From Oscillospiraceae bacterium (lineage in GTDB: Bacteria > Bacillota_A > Clostridia > Oscillospirales > Oscillospiraceae), in the NCBI GenBank assembly GCA_017398105.1, contig JAFQHF010000176.1:6096-70095 (forward strand): a stretch of DNA of 64,000 nucleotides, in the 5' to 3' direction. The first letter of the stretch is position 1; every line of letters starts with the position of its first letter. Position numbers and translations under genes: made by a program. Positions 52,152-60,748 of the stretch are shown here, piece by piece. Below the pieces are notes generated by a model. The model had not been told where the DNA came from. It saw nothing but the letters and a program-made list of their open reading frames with translations, and did not search any database.

Positions 52152-53690
52152 TTATGAAAGTTTGACCACCAGAATATCGTCGATGATCTGCATACAGCCG
52201 TAATAGGGGTATTTGGCCATATCCGCATATTGGGAAGTCGCCTGAATGGCGGCTTTTTCACTGTAGGAGGCAAATTCAATGGGGAAACCGATGTAGTATT
52301 CCATAAACCGGTCAGCAGAATAGACATCCGGGCGGAAACCGTAAATACCGGCCAGGGTGTTTCCAATGGCGAACTTTTCTCCGAAATAGTCCGGTGCATC
52401 GTAGTATCCGATCACAGCCAGCTTGGTGTCCTCCGTAAATTCCGGCATCATTTTAATGTCCGCGATCAGGGAAGTATAGAAGGCATAGGAGTTTTCATAC
52501 CACAGGTGCAGATTCAGGAAGGACTGATTGGCAACGAAGCTGTTGACAAGAATGATGCCGGTCAGCGCCAGGGTTGCCGCATTCAACATCCCTCTGCGAA
52601 GGATCGTGTCTGTCGGAATCCCGTCGCACAGGACAGCAGCCAGAACATAGATGGAGGAGAAGCCAAAGGCAACAAGTGTGTGGATGGAATCGTTGGTGGC
52701 GAACAGGTGCATACAGTTCATAGCCAGAGGCAGGATCACCAGCATGGCGGCCAGAAGCAGAATCCTGCCGGGGTGCCAGTTCTTTTGAATGCGGCAGCGC
52801 AGGAACAGGGCGATGCCCATGGACAGGAAAAGCAGATAATGCAGTGCCCGGGAGGCAGGTGTGGGGATCAGACTCAGATAGCTTTGGGTAATGTACCGGA
52901 AGAAGGTCTGGTAGCTTTCCGCAATGTCAGAAGGAATATTGGCAAGGCTGAAGCTCATACTGCCGCTGGCGTAGCCGTCCATGGTGATGCCGCAGAAATG
53001 CTGGATCAGGAGGGTCAGCGCATAATAAGTGCCCAGAGATGCGATCAGGAACGCGACAAACAGGAAGCCCTTCTGAATGATGGGTCTGATATCCTCCTCC
53101 TGCAGAAGCCGCTGAATGAGGATCAGCACCAGAAGGCCCGCAGCCACAGAGATATGGGCCTGGTACAGACTCAGAGAGAGGATCTGGAAAATGACAGCGG
53201 GAAGGAACCCCTTCCTGGAATCCTTGTTTACCAGGTAAACGGCGATCACGCTGAACAGGTAGCAAATGGCATAGGTGCTGCTCATGAACATGTAGGAGAA
53301 GACGCCGGTCATGGAGGGGAAAACGATGATGGCACCGGCAAACAGTGCCTGCACCAACTTGCTTCGGACGGAGAAAATGTGCAGGATCAGGCAGATGGCG
53401 GCAGCCATCAGGATCAGTGTCAGGATGCCATAGAACCAGGGCAGGGAATAGTCCGGGAGAATCTTGTTCACGATTTCCAGACCCCACCGGCCAATGGCGG
53501 TGGAAGCGCCTTTGGTAAACAGCGCGGAAGCATCATCGTGGTTTACCAGCTTATTGGTGAAGGCAAACAGAAAGGCGAACAGACCAAAGGCAAAGGTGGA
53601 TGCCAGCGGAACCAGAAATTCCCTGCATTTTGCCAAAAGCCACAGGGCGGCTTTTTCCAGAAGCAGGGGAGATGGGGAACGGTTGTCCAT
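52152..53690 (-). CDS. Membrane glucosyltransferase, GtrII-like, second copy
   Basis: 512 residues and about eleven transmembrane helices, with the same first-loop pattern (NHDDASALFTKG...IGRWGLE) and a soluble C-terminal part ending in IIDDILVVKL, equivalent to EDTVIIKF in the plus-strand gene. Thus it is a diverged paralogue of the gene at 50549. The frame is open for 53 codons further upstream, but the ATG at 53690 has AAGGAGT eight bases before it and lies downstream of the promoter at 53728-53756, so the upstream part is not translated. It has its own transcription unit. Confidence 0.82.
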   Translation of the reverse strand: MDNRSPSPLLLEKAALWLLAKCREFLVPLASTFAFGLFAFLFAFTNKLVNHDDASALFTKGASTAIGRWGLEIVNKILPDYSLPWFYGILTLILMAAAICLILHIFSVRSKLVQALFAGAIIVFPSMTGVFSYMFMSSTYAICYLFSVIAVYLVNKDSRKGFLPAVIFQILSLSLYQAHISVAAGLLVLILIQRLLQEEDIRPIIQKGFLFVAFLIASLGTYYALTLLIQHFCGITMDGYASGSMSFSLANIPSDIAESYQTFFRYITQSYLSLIPTPASRALHYLLFLSMGIALFLRCRIQKNWHPGRILLLAAMLVILPLAMNCMHLFATNDSIHTLVAFGFSSIYVLAAVLCDGIPTDTILRRGMLNAATLALTGIILVNSFVANQSFLNLHLWYENSYAFYTSLIADIKMMPEFTEDTKLAVIGYYDAPDYFGEKFAIGNTLAGIYGFRPDVYSADRFMEYYIGFPIEFASYSEKAAIQATSQYADMAKYPYYGCMQIIDDILVVKLS

Positions 53691-53727
53691 AGCAAGACTC
53701 CTTGGAAGATAAATAATTCTTGTGATC

Positions 53728-53756
53728 ATTATAGTATTTTTCCTGTACAGTGTCAA
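53728..53756 (-). promoter_or_regulatory. Perfect consensus sigma-A promoter of the minus-strand GtrII-like gene
   Basis: On the minus strand TTGACA (53751-53756), exactly 17 bases, TATAAT (53728-53733), 37 bases before the ATG. Both hexamers and the spacing are consensus. Confidence 0.88.
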
Positions 53757-53795
53757 CAGAAAAGGGGATCTTCCGGGTAAACGCGAAAGAAACCC

Positions 53796-53824
53796 TTGCA
53801 ATTGGGTGCCTTTTGACGTATAAT
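53796..53824 (+). promoter_or_regulatory. Sigma-A promoter of smc-ftsY
   Basis: TTGCAA (53796-53801), a 17-base spacer and TATAAT (53819-53824), 36 bases before the chosen smc start; divergent from the promoter at 53728-53756. Confidence 0.8.
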
Positions 53825-53860
53825 AAATTGAATTATTATCTTTTGACAAGAGGTTTCACT

Positions 53861-56800
53861 GTGTATCTTAAATCACTGGAATTACAGGGCTTCAAGTCCT
53901 TTCCGGATAAGACGCTGATCCGCTTTGGCGATGATATCACGGCCATCGTCGGACCCAACGGCTCCGGTAAATCCAATATTTCCGACGCGATCCTCTGGGT
54001 CATGGGTGAACAGAGCTCCAAAACGCTCCGCGGTGCCAAAATGGAGGATGTGATCTTCGGCGGCACCCAGAAGCGAAGCGCGGTGGGCTTTGCGGAGGCA
54101 ACTCTGACACTGGACAATTCCGACCGGGCGCTGGCCTATGATGCGGACGAGGTCATGGTCACCCGCCGGTATTACCGCTCCGGAGACAGCGAATTTTACA
54201 TCAACAAGCAGTCCGCCCGTCTGCGGGATATCCATGAAATGTTCATGGATACCGGCCTGGGCAGGGAGGGCTACAGCAATATCGGTCAGGGCAGGATCGA
54301 TGAAATCTTGTCCCTGAAAAGCGCAGACCGCCGGGAGATTTTTGAAGAGGCGGCCGGTATTTCAAAGTACCGTCACCGCAAGGAAGAAACGGAGCGGAAG
54401 CTTACCCACACCGAGGACAACCTGCTTCGCATCGGCGACAAGGTTTCCGAGCTGGAACTGCAGCTGGAACCGCTGAAGGTTCAGTCGGAAAAAGCCAAGA
54501 AATATCTGGAACTGAAGGATGAACTGAAGGGTGTTGAGGTGGCCGTCTGGCTGGATACCCTGGAGAAGCTGTCCGCCGCCGCCAAAAAGGCGGAAGAAGA
54601 CTATGCTTCGGCATCCTTTGTTCTGCAGCAGGCCCACGATGATCTGGATGCCCTTTACCGGCAGGCAGAGGAAATGGGCCAGCTCCTGCGTCAGCGGGAC
54701 GGGGAACTGGAAACCGTCCGGCTGAAAGCAAATATGCTTTCGTCTACCCACCAGCAGCTGGAAGGCCAGATGGCGGTGCTGCAGGGAAATGTGGATAACA
54801 ACAATGCCAATATTGCCCGGATCGAGGAGGAACTGCAGGGACAGGAAGACCGCAGCGGCGGAATCGTCTCCCAGATCGATCAGACCCGGGGACGCATTTC
54901 TGAAATTGAGGAAAGCCTGACCGGAAAGCGGAAGGCACTGGAAGACCTGCAGCAGAAGCTGGCAGCCATGACGGCCAATGCCCAGGGCATTACCAGGCAG
55001 TTTCTGGAACTGCGGGGAAAGGAATCCTCTCTGGCGGCAGATATTGCCGGCCGTCAGGCAGATGTCCGGGGTTTGGAAGACAGCATGGTGCAGACCCGTC
55101 AGCGTCTGGAGCAGATCAGCAGCGATCTGTCTGCGGGTGCTGCCCGCCGGCATGAGGCCCAGACCAACCTGGACAGCTGCCGCAAGGAGCTGCGCCGTGC
55201 CCGGGAGACTGTGACCGCGGCCAACAATACCATTGCCGGTTATACCCTCCGGGCCAGTACCCGCATGAAGCGGCGGGATGACCTGCAGCAGAATCTGCGG
55301 GAGCTGTCCCAGAAGCTGGATTCTGTTACCGCAAAGGCCCGGGTATTCCGCGCCATGGAGCGGGATTTTGAAAGCTATAACAAGGCTGTCCGGATGGTCA
55401 TGCAGGAAGCGCAGCGGGGCGCGCTGCGCAATGTCCATGGGCCGGTATCCCGGCTGATCCGTACGGAGGACAGCTATACCGTGGCCATTGAGATTGCCCT
55501 GGGCGCAGCCATGCAGCAGATTGTTGTGGGCAGCGAGCAGGACGGCAAGGCGGCAATTTCTTATCTGAAGCGCACCGGCGGCGGACGCGCCACCTTCCTG
55601 CCGCTTTCCAACATTCAGGGAAGATCCCTGCAGGAGAATGGTCTGGAAGACTGCCGGGGCTTTGTGGGGATCGCCTCTCAGCTGGTATCCAGCGACCCCA
55701 TGTACCGGGGCATTGTGGAGAATCTGCTGGCCAGAACGGTCATTGTTCAGGATATGGATGCGGCCATTCAGATGTCCCAGAAATATCGCAGCCGCTTTAA
55801 GATCGTCACCCTGGACGGCCAGGTCATGAACCCCGGCGGTTCCATGACCGGTGGTTCCGTGAATAAGGATGCCGGCATTCTGTCCCGTGCCAATGAACTG
55901 GAAAAACTGACGGTTCAGGAGAAAAAGCTGCAGCAGGAAAAGCTGACGGCTGAAGCGGAGCTCCAGGAGGTTCAGCGCCAGTGCGATCAGGTGGAATTCC
56001 AGATGAACACGGCGCGGGATCAGCTCCGAGAAGCGGAAGACCAGGTGCTGCGCCTGGAAGGCATGGAAAAGCAGCATGAGATCCTTCTGAATGCCATTTT
56101 GGAGGCGGAGGCTTCCGCCCAGCGGGAGAAGGATTCTCTCAACGACCGGGATCGTTCCGACCGGGAGCGATATGCATCCCAGCAGGCAAAGATCCAGGTC
56201 TACAGCCAGCAGCTGGAGCAGACACGGCAGACCCTGGCAGCTCTGGAGGGCAGCCAGACCGAGGCTGCAGAGGCCACCACCGCCATTACCGATCAGATGA
56301 CGGCGCTGAAGACGGAAGAAGCCGCTCTGGATGCGGAGCGTGCAACGGCCCTGACGCATATCGAAGACCTTCAGGGGCTGCGTTCTGCCATGGAAGGCGA
56401 CCGGGAAAAGAAAATCGCATTGATGGATGCCATTCGGGAAGAGTCTGCGCGGTTGGGCCGGGAAATTGACGGACTGAAGCAGCGGCAGCTGGATAATGAT
56501 GCGGAATCTGCCCAGATGGAACAGCTGCTGAAAAAAGTGCTGGAAGCCCGCGCCGAGGCAGAAGCGTCCAAGACCCGGGCTGAACGGGAATCCCAGGAGA
56601 AGAGCAAGGATATCCTGACCATGGAGCGCGCCTGTGCCATGCTGGAGCAGAAAAAGGCCATGTCCTCCATGGAGGAGCGTCAGATCATTGATAAGCTCTG
56701 GGACACCTATGGGTTAACACCCGGTACCGCCCCGGAGCACCGGGGGCAGATCGAAAACGTGACCGCCGGAAACCGCCGCAGCGCAGAGCTGAAGCGGAAG

Positions 56801-57433
56801 ATCGCGACACTGGGTACGCCCAACCTGGGCGCCATCGAAGAATACGCCCGTGTCAACGAACGCTATACCTACCTTGCGGAGCAGCGGGATGATGTGCTGA
56901 ATTCCAAGCGGGAGCTGGAAAGCATCATCCGTAACATTACCACAGAAATGACCACGATATTTGTGGCGGAATTTACCAAGATCGACCATTATTTCGGCAT
57001 TACCTTCGAAGAAATGTTCGGCGGCGGTAAGGGGCAGCTGATTCTGGAGGACCCGGAAAATCCCCTGACCTGCGGTATCGAGATTCGGGTTCAGCCTCCC
57101 GGAAAGCAGGTCAAGACCATTACACTGCTGTCGGGCGGCGAGAAGGCCTTTGTGGCTACGGCGCTGTACTTTGCCATTTTGAAGGTTCGCCCCACGCCCT
57201 TCTGCATCCTGGATGAGATCGATGCGGCCTTGGATGACCGGAACGTGGAGCGGTTTGCCAACTACCTGCACAATTTGAGTAAGAAGACCCAGTTTATTGT
57301 CATCACCCACCGCCGCGGCACCATGGAGGCTTCCGATGTGCTCTATGGCGTGACCATGCAGGAGCAGGGCGTAAGTAAGCTGCTGCGGCTGGATCTGAAT
57401 CAGATGGAAGAATATCTGGGTATTGTGGAATAA
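53861..57433 (+). CDS. smc: Chromosome segregation protein SMC
   Basis: 1190-residue condensin ATPase that, with ScpA and ScpB, loops and separates chromosomes. N-terminal head with Walker A GPNGSGKSN (31-39), long coiled coil (about 170-505), hinge (about 510-660, with the Gly-rich LDGQVMNPGGSMTGGS), second coiled coil (about 670-1010) and C-terminal head with signature LSGGEKAF (1090-1097) and Walker B CILDEIDAALDD. The start is the GTG at 53861: AAGAGG is seven bases upstream and the product then begins YLKSLELQGFKSF as in all SMCs. Frame open upstream only by chance. ftsY follows after 17 bases. Confidence 0.97.
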   Translation: MYLKSLELQGFKSFPDKTLIRFGDDITAIVGPNGSGKSNISDAILWVMGEQSSKTLRGAKMEDVIFGGTQKRSAVGFAEATLTLDNSDRALAYDADEVMVTRRYYRSGDSEFYINKQSARLRDIHEMFMDTGLGREGYSNIGQGRIDEILSLKSADRREIFEEAAGISKYRHRKEETERKLTHTEDNLLRIGDKVSELELQLEPLKVQSEKAKKYLELKDELKGVEVAVWLDTLEKLSAAAKKAEEDYASASFVLQQAHDDLDALYRQAEEMGQLLRQRDGELETVRLKANMLSSTHQQLEGQMAVLQGNVDNNNANIARIEEELQGQEDRSGGIVSQIDQTRGRISEIEESLTGKRKALEDLQQKLAAMTANAQGITRQFLELRGKESSLAADIAGRQADVRGLEDSMVQTRQRLEQISSDLSAGAARRHEAQTNLDSCRKELRRARETVTAANNTIAGYTLRASTRMKRRDDLQQNLRELSQKLDSVTAKARVFRAMERDFESYNKAVRMVMQEAQRGALRNVHGPVSRLIRTEDSYTVAIEIALGAAMQQIVVGSEQDGKAAISYLKRTGGGRATFLPLSNIQGRSLQENGLEDCRGFVGIASQLVSSDPMYRGIVENLLARTVIVQDMDAAIQMSQKYRSRFKIVTLDGQVMNPGGSMTGGSVNKDAGILSRANELEKLTVQEKKLQQEKLTAEAELQEVQRQCDQVEFQMNTARDQLREAEDQVLRLEGMEKQHEILLNAILEAEASAQREKDSLNDRDRSDRERYASQQAKIQVYSQQLEQTRQTLAALEGSQTEAAEATTAITDQMTALKTEEAALDAERATALTHIEDLQGLRSAMEGDREKKIALMDAIREESARLGREIDGLKQRQLDNDAESAQMEQLLKKVLEARAEAEASKTRAERESQEKSKDILTMERACAMLEQKKAMSSMEERQIIDKLWDTYGLTPGTAPEHRGQIENVTAGNRRSAELKRKIATLGTPNLGAIEEYARVNERYTYLAEQRDDVLNSKRELESIIRNITTEMTTIFVAEFTKIDHYFGITFEEMFGGGKGQLILEDPENPLTCGIEIRVQPPGKQVKTITLLSGGEKAFVATALYFAILKVRPTPFCILDEIDAALDDRNVERFANYLHNLSKKTQFIVITHRRGTMEASDVLYGVTMQEQGVSKLLRLDLNQMEEYLGIVE

Positions 57434-57450
57434 ATCATAAAGGAGATACT

Positions 57451-58353
57451 ATGGGATTTTTTGATAAAATCAAGGCCGGTCTTGCCAAGACCAGAGATGC
57501 CCTGAACGATACTCTGGGCAATGTATTTACGGCCAGCGAAATTGATGACGATTTTTACGATGACCTGGAGGAAAGCCTGATCCTGGCTGACCTGGGCATG
57601 GATACCGCCCTGAAGGCGGTGACCCGTCTGCGTTACCGGGTGAATAACAACAACCTGAAGACCGTGGATCAGGCGAAGGAAGCTCTGAAAGAGATCCTTG
57701 TGGACATGCTGAATGTGGGTGAACAGGAGCTGAATCTGTCCACCAAGCCTTCCGTGATCCTGGTGATCGGCGTCAACGGTGTGGGCAAGACCACCACCAT
57801 CGGTAAGATTGCCAAGCAGCAGGTTGATGCCGGAAAGAAGGTTCTGCTGGTGGCAGGCGATACCTTCCGTGCCGCAGCTGCCGATCAGCTGGAAATCTGG
57901 GCAGGCCGCAGCGGCGCCAGTATTGTCCGCCAGCATGAGGGTGCCGATCCTGCTTCCGTCGTCTTTGACGGTATCCAGTCTGCCAAGGCCAAGGATGTGG
58001 ATGTGATCATCATTGACACTGCAGGCCGTCTGCACAACAAAACCAACCTGATGAACGAGCTGAACAAGATCAGCCGCATCGTCAACCGGGAACTGCCGGA
58101 TGCAGCCAAGGAAGTGCTGCTGGTTCTGGACGGCACCACCGGCCAGAACGGCCTGATTCAGGCCAAGCAGTTTAAAGAAATTGCCGGCGTGACAGCCATT
58201 GCCCTGACCAAGCTGGATGGCACCGCCAAGGGCGGCATTGTCATCGCTGTAGCCGATGCGCTGCAGATCCCTGTGAAGTTTGTTGGCGTCGGCGAACAGG
58301 CAGATGATCTGATGCCTTTCATCGCAAAGGACTTTGTGGAGGCTCTGATCTGA
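57451..58353 (+). CDS. ftsY: Signal recognition particle receptor FtsY
   Basis: 300-residue SRP GTPase that docks ribosome-SRP complexes at the membrane. N-terminal N domain (about 1-85), then the G domain with GVNGVGKTTT (about 109-118), DTFRAAA, DTAGRLHNK and TKLDGTAKGG. The acidic A domain of E. coli FtsY is missing, as is normal in Firmicutes. smc-ftsY is the standard order. AAAGGAG precedes the ATG. Confidence 0.96.
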   Translation: MGFFDKIKAGLAKTRDALNDTLGNVFTASEIDDDFYDDLEESLILADLGMDTALKAVTRLRYRVNNNNLKTVDQAKEALKEILVDMLNVGEQELNLSTKPSVILVIGVNGVGKTTTIGKIAKQQVDAGKKVLLVAGDTFRAAAADQLEIWAGRSGASIVRQHEGADPASVVFDGIQSAKAKDVDVIIIDTAGRLHNKTNLMNELNKISRIVNRELPDAAKEVLLVLDGTTGQNGLIQAKQFKEIAGVTAIALTKLDGTAKGGIVIAVADALQIPVKFVGVGEQADDLMPFIAKDFVEALI

Positions 58354-58354
58354 C

Positions 58355-58960
58355 ATGAAAGTTGTACTGGCGAGCAAAAATAAGCACAAGCTGGTGGAAA
58401 TCAGCCAGATCACCGAGAAATTCGGCTTCGAACTGGTGCTGCAGAGCGAGCTTGGCGTGGATATCGATGTGGAAGAAACCGGCACCACCTTTGAGGAAAA
58501 TTCCTTCCTGAAGGCGGAGGCAGTCATGAAAGCTACCGGTCTGCCTGCTCTGGCAGATGATTCCGGCATTGCGGTGGACGCCCTGAACGGCGAACCCGGT
58601 ATTTATTCCGCACGGTATGGATTTGACGATTCTCTGGACGACTGGGGCCGTCTGCTCCTGCTGCTGAAAAATACGGAGCATGTGCCCGACGGGCAGCGGC
58701 AGGCACAGTTCGTCTGCGTCATCACCATGGTCACTCCGGATGGAAAGACCATCCAGGCCCGGGGTGAGATCCACGGTGAGCTGACCCGGGAAGCCCGGGG
58801 CGAAAACGGCTTCGGCTACGATCCTATTTTCTACTATCCGCCCCTGGGCAAGACCACTGCCGAGCTGAGCAGCGAGGAAAAGAACCGGGTCTCCCATCGG
58901 GCCAACGCATTGAATGTATTGAAGGAAAAACTGAAGGAGGCAGGTTATGCTGACAAGTAA
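58355..58960 (+). CDS. rdgB: XTP/dITP diphosphatase (RdgB/HAM1 family)
   Basis: 201-residue house-cleaning pyrophosphatase that hydrolyses non-canonical purine nucleoside triphosphates (ITP, dITP, XTP). Marks: VLASKNKHKLVEI (3-15), the catalytic LADDSGIAVDALNG (about 66-79), YSARYG, GENGFGYDPIF (about 148-158) and SHRANAL near the end. Starts one base after the ftsY stop and overlaps yhbY by 14 bases. Confidence 0.95.
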   Translation: MKVVLASKNKHKLVEISQITEKFGFELVLQSELGVDIDVEETGTTFEENSFLKAEAVMKATGLPALADDSGIAVDALNGEPGIYSARYGFDDSLDDWGRLLLLLKNTEHVPDGQRQAQFVCVITMVTPDGKTIQARGEIHGELTREARGENGFGYDPIFYYPPLGKTTAELSSEEKNRVSHRANALNVLKEKLKEAGYADK

Positions 58961-59417
58961 ACAGCGCGCAGAATTCCGTGCCCAGGCGAATACTTTGGAA
59001 ACCACCCTGATGGTAGGTAAGGACGGTGTTACCGAGGCAGTGGCTGCCGAGGCAGACCGTCTGCTGACCGCCCGGGAACTGGTCAAGGGCAAGGTTCTGG
59101 AATCTGCGCTGATGAGTGCAAGAGAAGTAAGTGATGCCCTGTGCGAGGCCACCGGTGCCGAGGGCATTGCCTGTGTGGGCAATAAGTTCGTCATCTGGCG
59201 GTTCAGTGAGAAGTGCCAGGAGGAACGGAACCAGACCGGCCGTGCCAAGCGCAAGGAGACACCCAAATCCAAAGCTGATCCCGTTGGCAAGGGTATGCGG
59301 GCCAGAAAGGCCGCAGCCAGAAAGCTGAGAGAGCAGCGCAACGCCTATTTCAAGGAAAAGGCAGTGGAGCGGGCCATTGAGCGCAGCCGGGAAAAGCAGC
59401 TGCGGGGCGAAGACTGA
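58947..59417 (+). CDS. yhbY: CRM-domain RNA-binding protein (YhbY family) with basic tail
   Basis: 156 residues. An N-terminal CRM domain (1-95): LTSKQRAEFRAQANTL, the GKDGVTEAV loop (GxxG-type RNA contact) and ELVKGKVLESA. YhbY binds pre-50S ribosomal particles. The usual protein is about 97 residues; here about 60 extra residues at the C-terminus are rich in Lys and Arg (RAKRKETPKSKADP..., RKAAARKLREQRNAYFKEKA...), probably a disordered RNA-binding extension. Overlaps rdgB by 14 bases. Confidence 0.88.
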   Translation: MLTSKQRAEFRAQANTLETTLMVGKDGVTEAVAAEADRLLTARELVKGKVLESALMSAREVSDALCEATGAEGIACVGNKFVIWRFSEKCQEERNQTGRAKRKETPKSKADPVGKGMRARKAAARKLREQRNAYFKEKAVERAIERSREKQLRGED

Positions 59418-59420
59418 AAC

Positions 59421-59497
59421 AGTTGACAGTTGAAAGTGGACAGTTGACAGTGACTGGAATCTGAATAGTCAACTATCAACTGTACACTGTCCACTTA
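59421..59497. repeat. Inverted repeat family 3, copy in front of nadD
   Basis: Left arm 59421-59451, built of AGTTGACAGTTGAAAGTGGACAG-like units; right arm about 59468-59497 carries the complement in inverted order. About 30 bases of the left arm recur with one change at 61124-61154. Lies in the 96-bp gap between yhbY and nadD. Confidence 0.65.
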
Positions 59498-59513
59498 AAA
59501 AGAGGAGGGTATT

Positions 59514-60689
59514 ATGGAACGAATCGGTATTTACGGCGGAACCTTTAACCCACCACATGTTGGGCATATTCAGGCGGCAGCTCAGGCAATCACGGCACTG
59601 GGGCTGAGCAGGCTTCTGATCATTCCGGACCGCATTGCGCCTCACAAGGTGCTGCCGTCCAACTCTGCCACACCTCAGCAGCGGCTGGATATGCTGCGCA
59701 TTGCTGCGGCTGCGTATGCCGGAATTGAGGTTTCCGACATTGAGCTGAACCGGGACGGAGTCAGCTATACATACCAGACCGTGCTGCAGCTGAAGGCGCA
59801 GTACCCGGATGCCGAACTGGTGCTTCTGATGGGCACCGATATGTTCCTGTCCTTCCATACCTGGAAAAATCCCCAGATCATCCTGGAAAATGCCGCGCTG
59901 GGTGTTTTCTACCGGGGGGAAAAGGGCGAAGCTGCCGCAATCGAAGCGAAAAAGGCGGAGATGGAGCAGCAGGGTGCAAACGTGTATCTCGTAAAAAACG
60001 AGATCGTCAATATATCCTCCACCCAGATGCGCCGTCTGCTGGCTTTCCGCTGCGCAGGAGAATTCCTGCCCGGGGGCGTGCTGGATTACATCCGGGAGAA
60101 CCGGCTGTATGACACCCGCGCTGCATGGAAGAACCTTCCCATGGAGCAGCTGGAGCAGGTGGTCATCAGCCTCCTGAATCCCAACCGGGTGGCCCATGTT
60201 CTGGGCTGCCGGGACACGGCAGTGGAGCTGGCCAGACACTGGGGCGCAGACGAAACCGACGCTGCCCGGGCCGGTATTCTGCACGACATCACCAAGGCCA
60301 TCGATGGCCCCCTGCAATTGACATTGTGTGAAGCCTATGGTAAAATATTGTCTGATTTTTCCAAACGCTATCCCAAGACCCTCCATGCCCTGACCGGCTC
60401 GCTGGTGGCGGAACGGATTTTTGGCGAAAATGAAGCGGTCGTTTCTGCCATTGAGCACCACACCACCGGAAAAGCCGATATGAGCCTGCTTGAAAAGATC
60501 ATTTACGTGGCAGACTATATGGAACCCAACCGGGATTTCCCGGGTGTGGAGAAGTTGAGAAAACTTGCCTATACCGACATGGATGCTGCACTGAAGCTTG
60601 GCCTGGAAATGACGCTGGAGCATCTGAAGCGCCAGGGAAATGAAGTGTCAGCCGCATCCCGGGAAGCTCTGGCCTGGCTCAATAAATAA
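59514..60689 (+). CDS. nadD: Fusion of nicotinate-nucleotide adenylyltransferase (NadD) and HD hydrolase YqeK
   Basis: 391 residues in two domains. Residues 1-195: NadD, which makes deamido-NAD from NaMN and ATP, with GGTFNPPHVGHIQAA (6-20, the HxGH nucleotide site) and ISSTQMRRLL (ISSTxxR, about 165-175). Residues about 205-391: YqeK-type HD phosphohydrolase with RVAHVLGCRDTAVELA, GILHDITKA (His-Asp pair) and VSAIEHHTTGKADM; YqeK homologues cleave diadenosine tetraphosphate symmetrically. In Bacillus these are separate adjacent genes, nadD-yqeK; here they are one continuous frame. rsfS follows, as in Bacillus. Confidence 0.93.
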   Translation: MERIGIYGGTFNPPHVGHIQAAAQAITALGLSRLLIIPDRIAPHKVLPSNSATPQQRLDMLRIAAAAYAGIEVSDIELNRDGVSYTYQTVLQLKAQYPDAELVLLMGTDMFLSFHTWKNPQIILENAALGVFYRGEKGEAAAIEAKKAEMEQQGANVYLVKNEIVNISSTQMRRLLAFRCAGEFLPGGVLDYIRENRLYDTRAAWKNLPMEQLEQVVISLLNPNRVAHVLGCRDTAVELARHWGADETDAARAGILHDITKAIDGPLQLTLCEAYGKILSDFSKRYPKTLHALTGSLVAERIFGENEAVVSAIEHHTTGKADMSLLEKIIYVADYMEPNRDFPGVEKLRKLAYTDMDAALKLGLEMTLEHLKRQGNEVSAASREALAWLNK

Positions 60690-60748
60690 AGACTCCCCTT
60701 GGAGGAGATCTGATATACAAAGTACATCAACCAGAAAGGAAAGATGTT

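Noticed and set aside
53691..53849. N-terminal extension of the minus-strand GtrII-like protein
   Set aside because: The frame stays open, but it runs across the consensus promoter and into the smc promoter region; the ATG at 53690 has the only good ribosome binding site.
53750..53860. 37-codon N-terminal extension of SMC
   Set aside because: It would start upstream of the -35/-10 boxes of the smc promoter, and SMC proteins begin at the M/V-YLKSLELQGFKSF position.
12276..53860. Prophage or conjugative element carrying the glycan locus
   Set aside because: No integrase, relaxase, terminase, transposase or tRNA attachment site is seen; content is wholly metabolic, regulatory and glycan-related.
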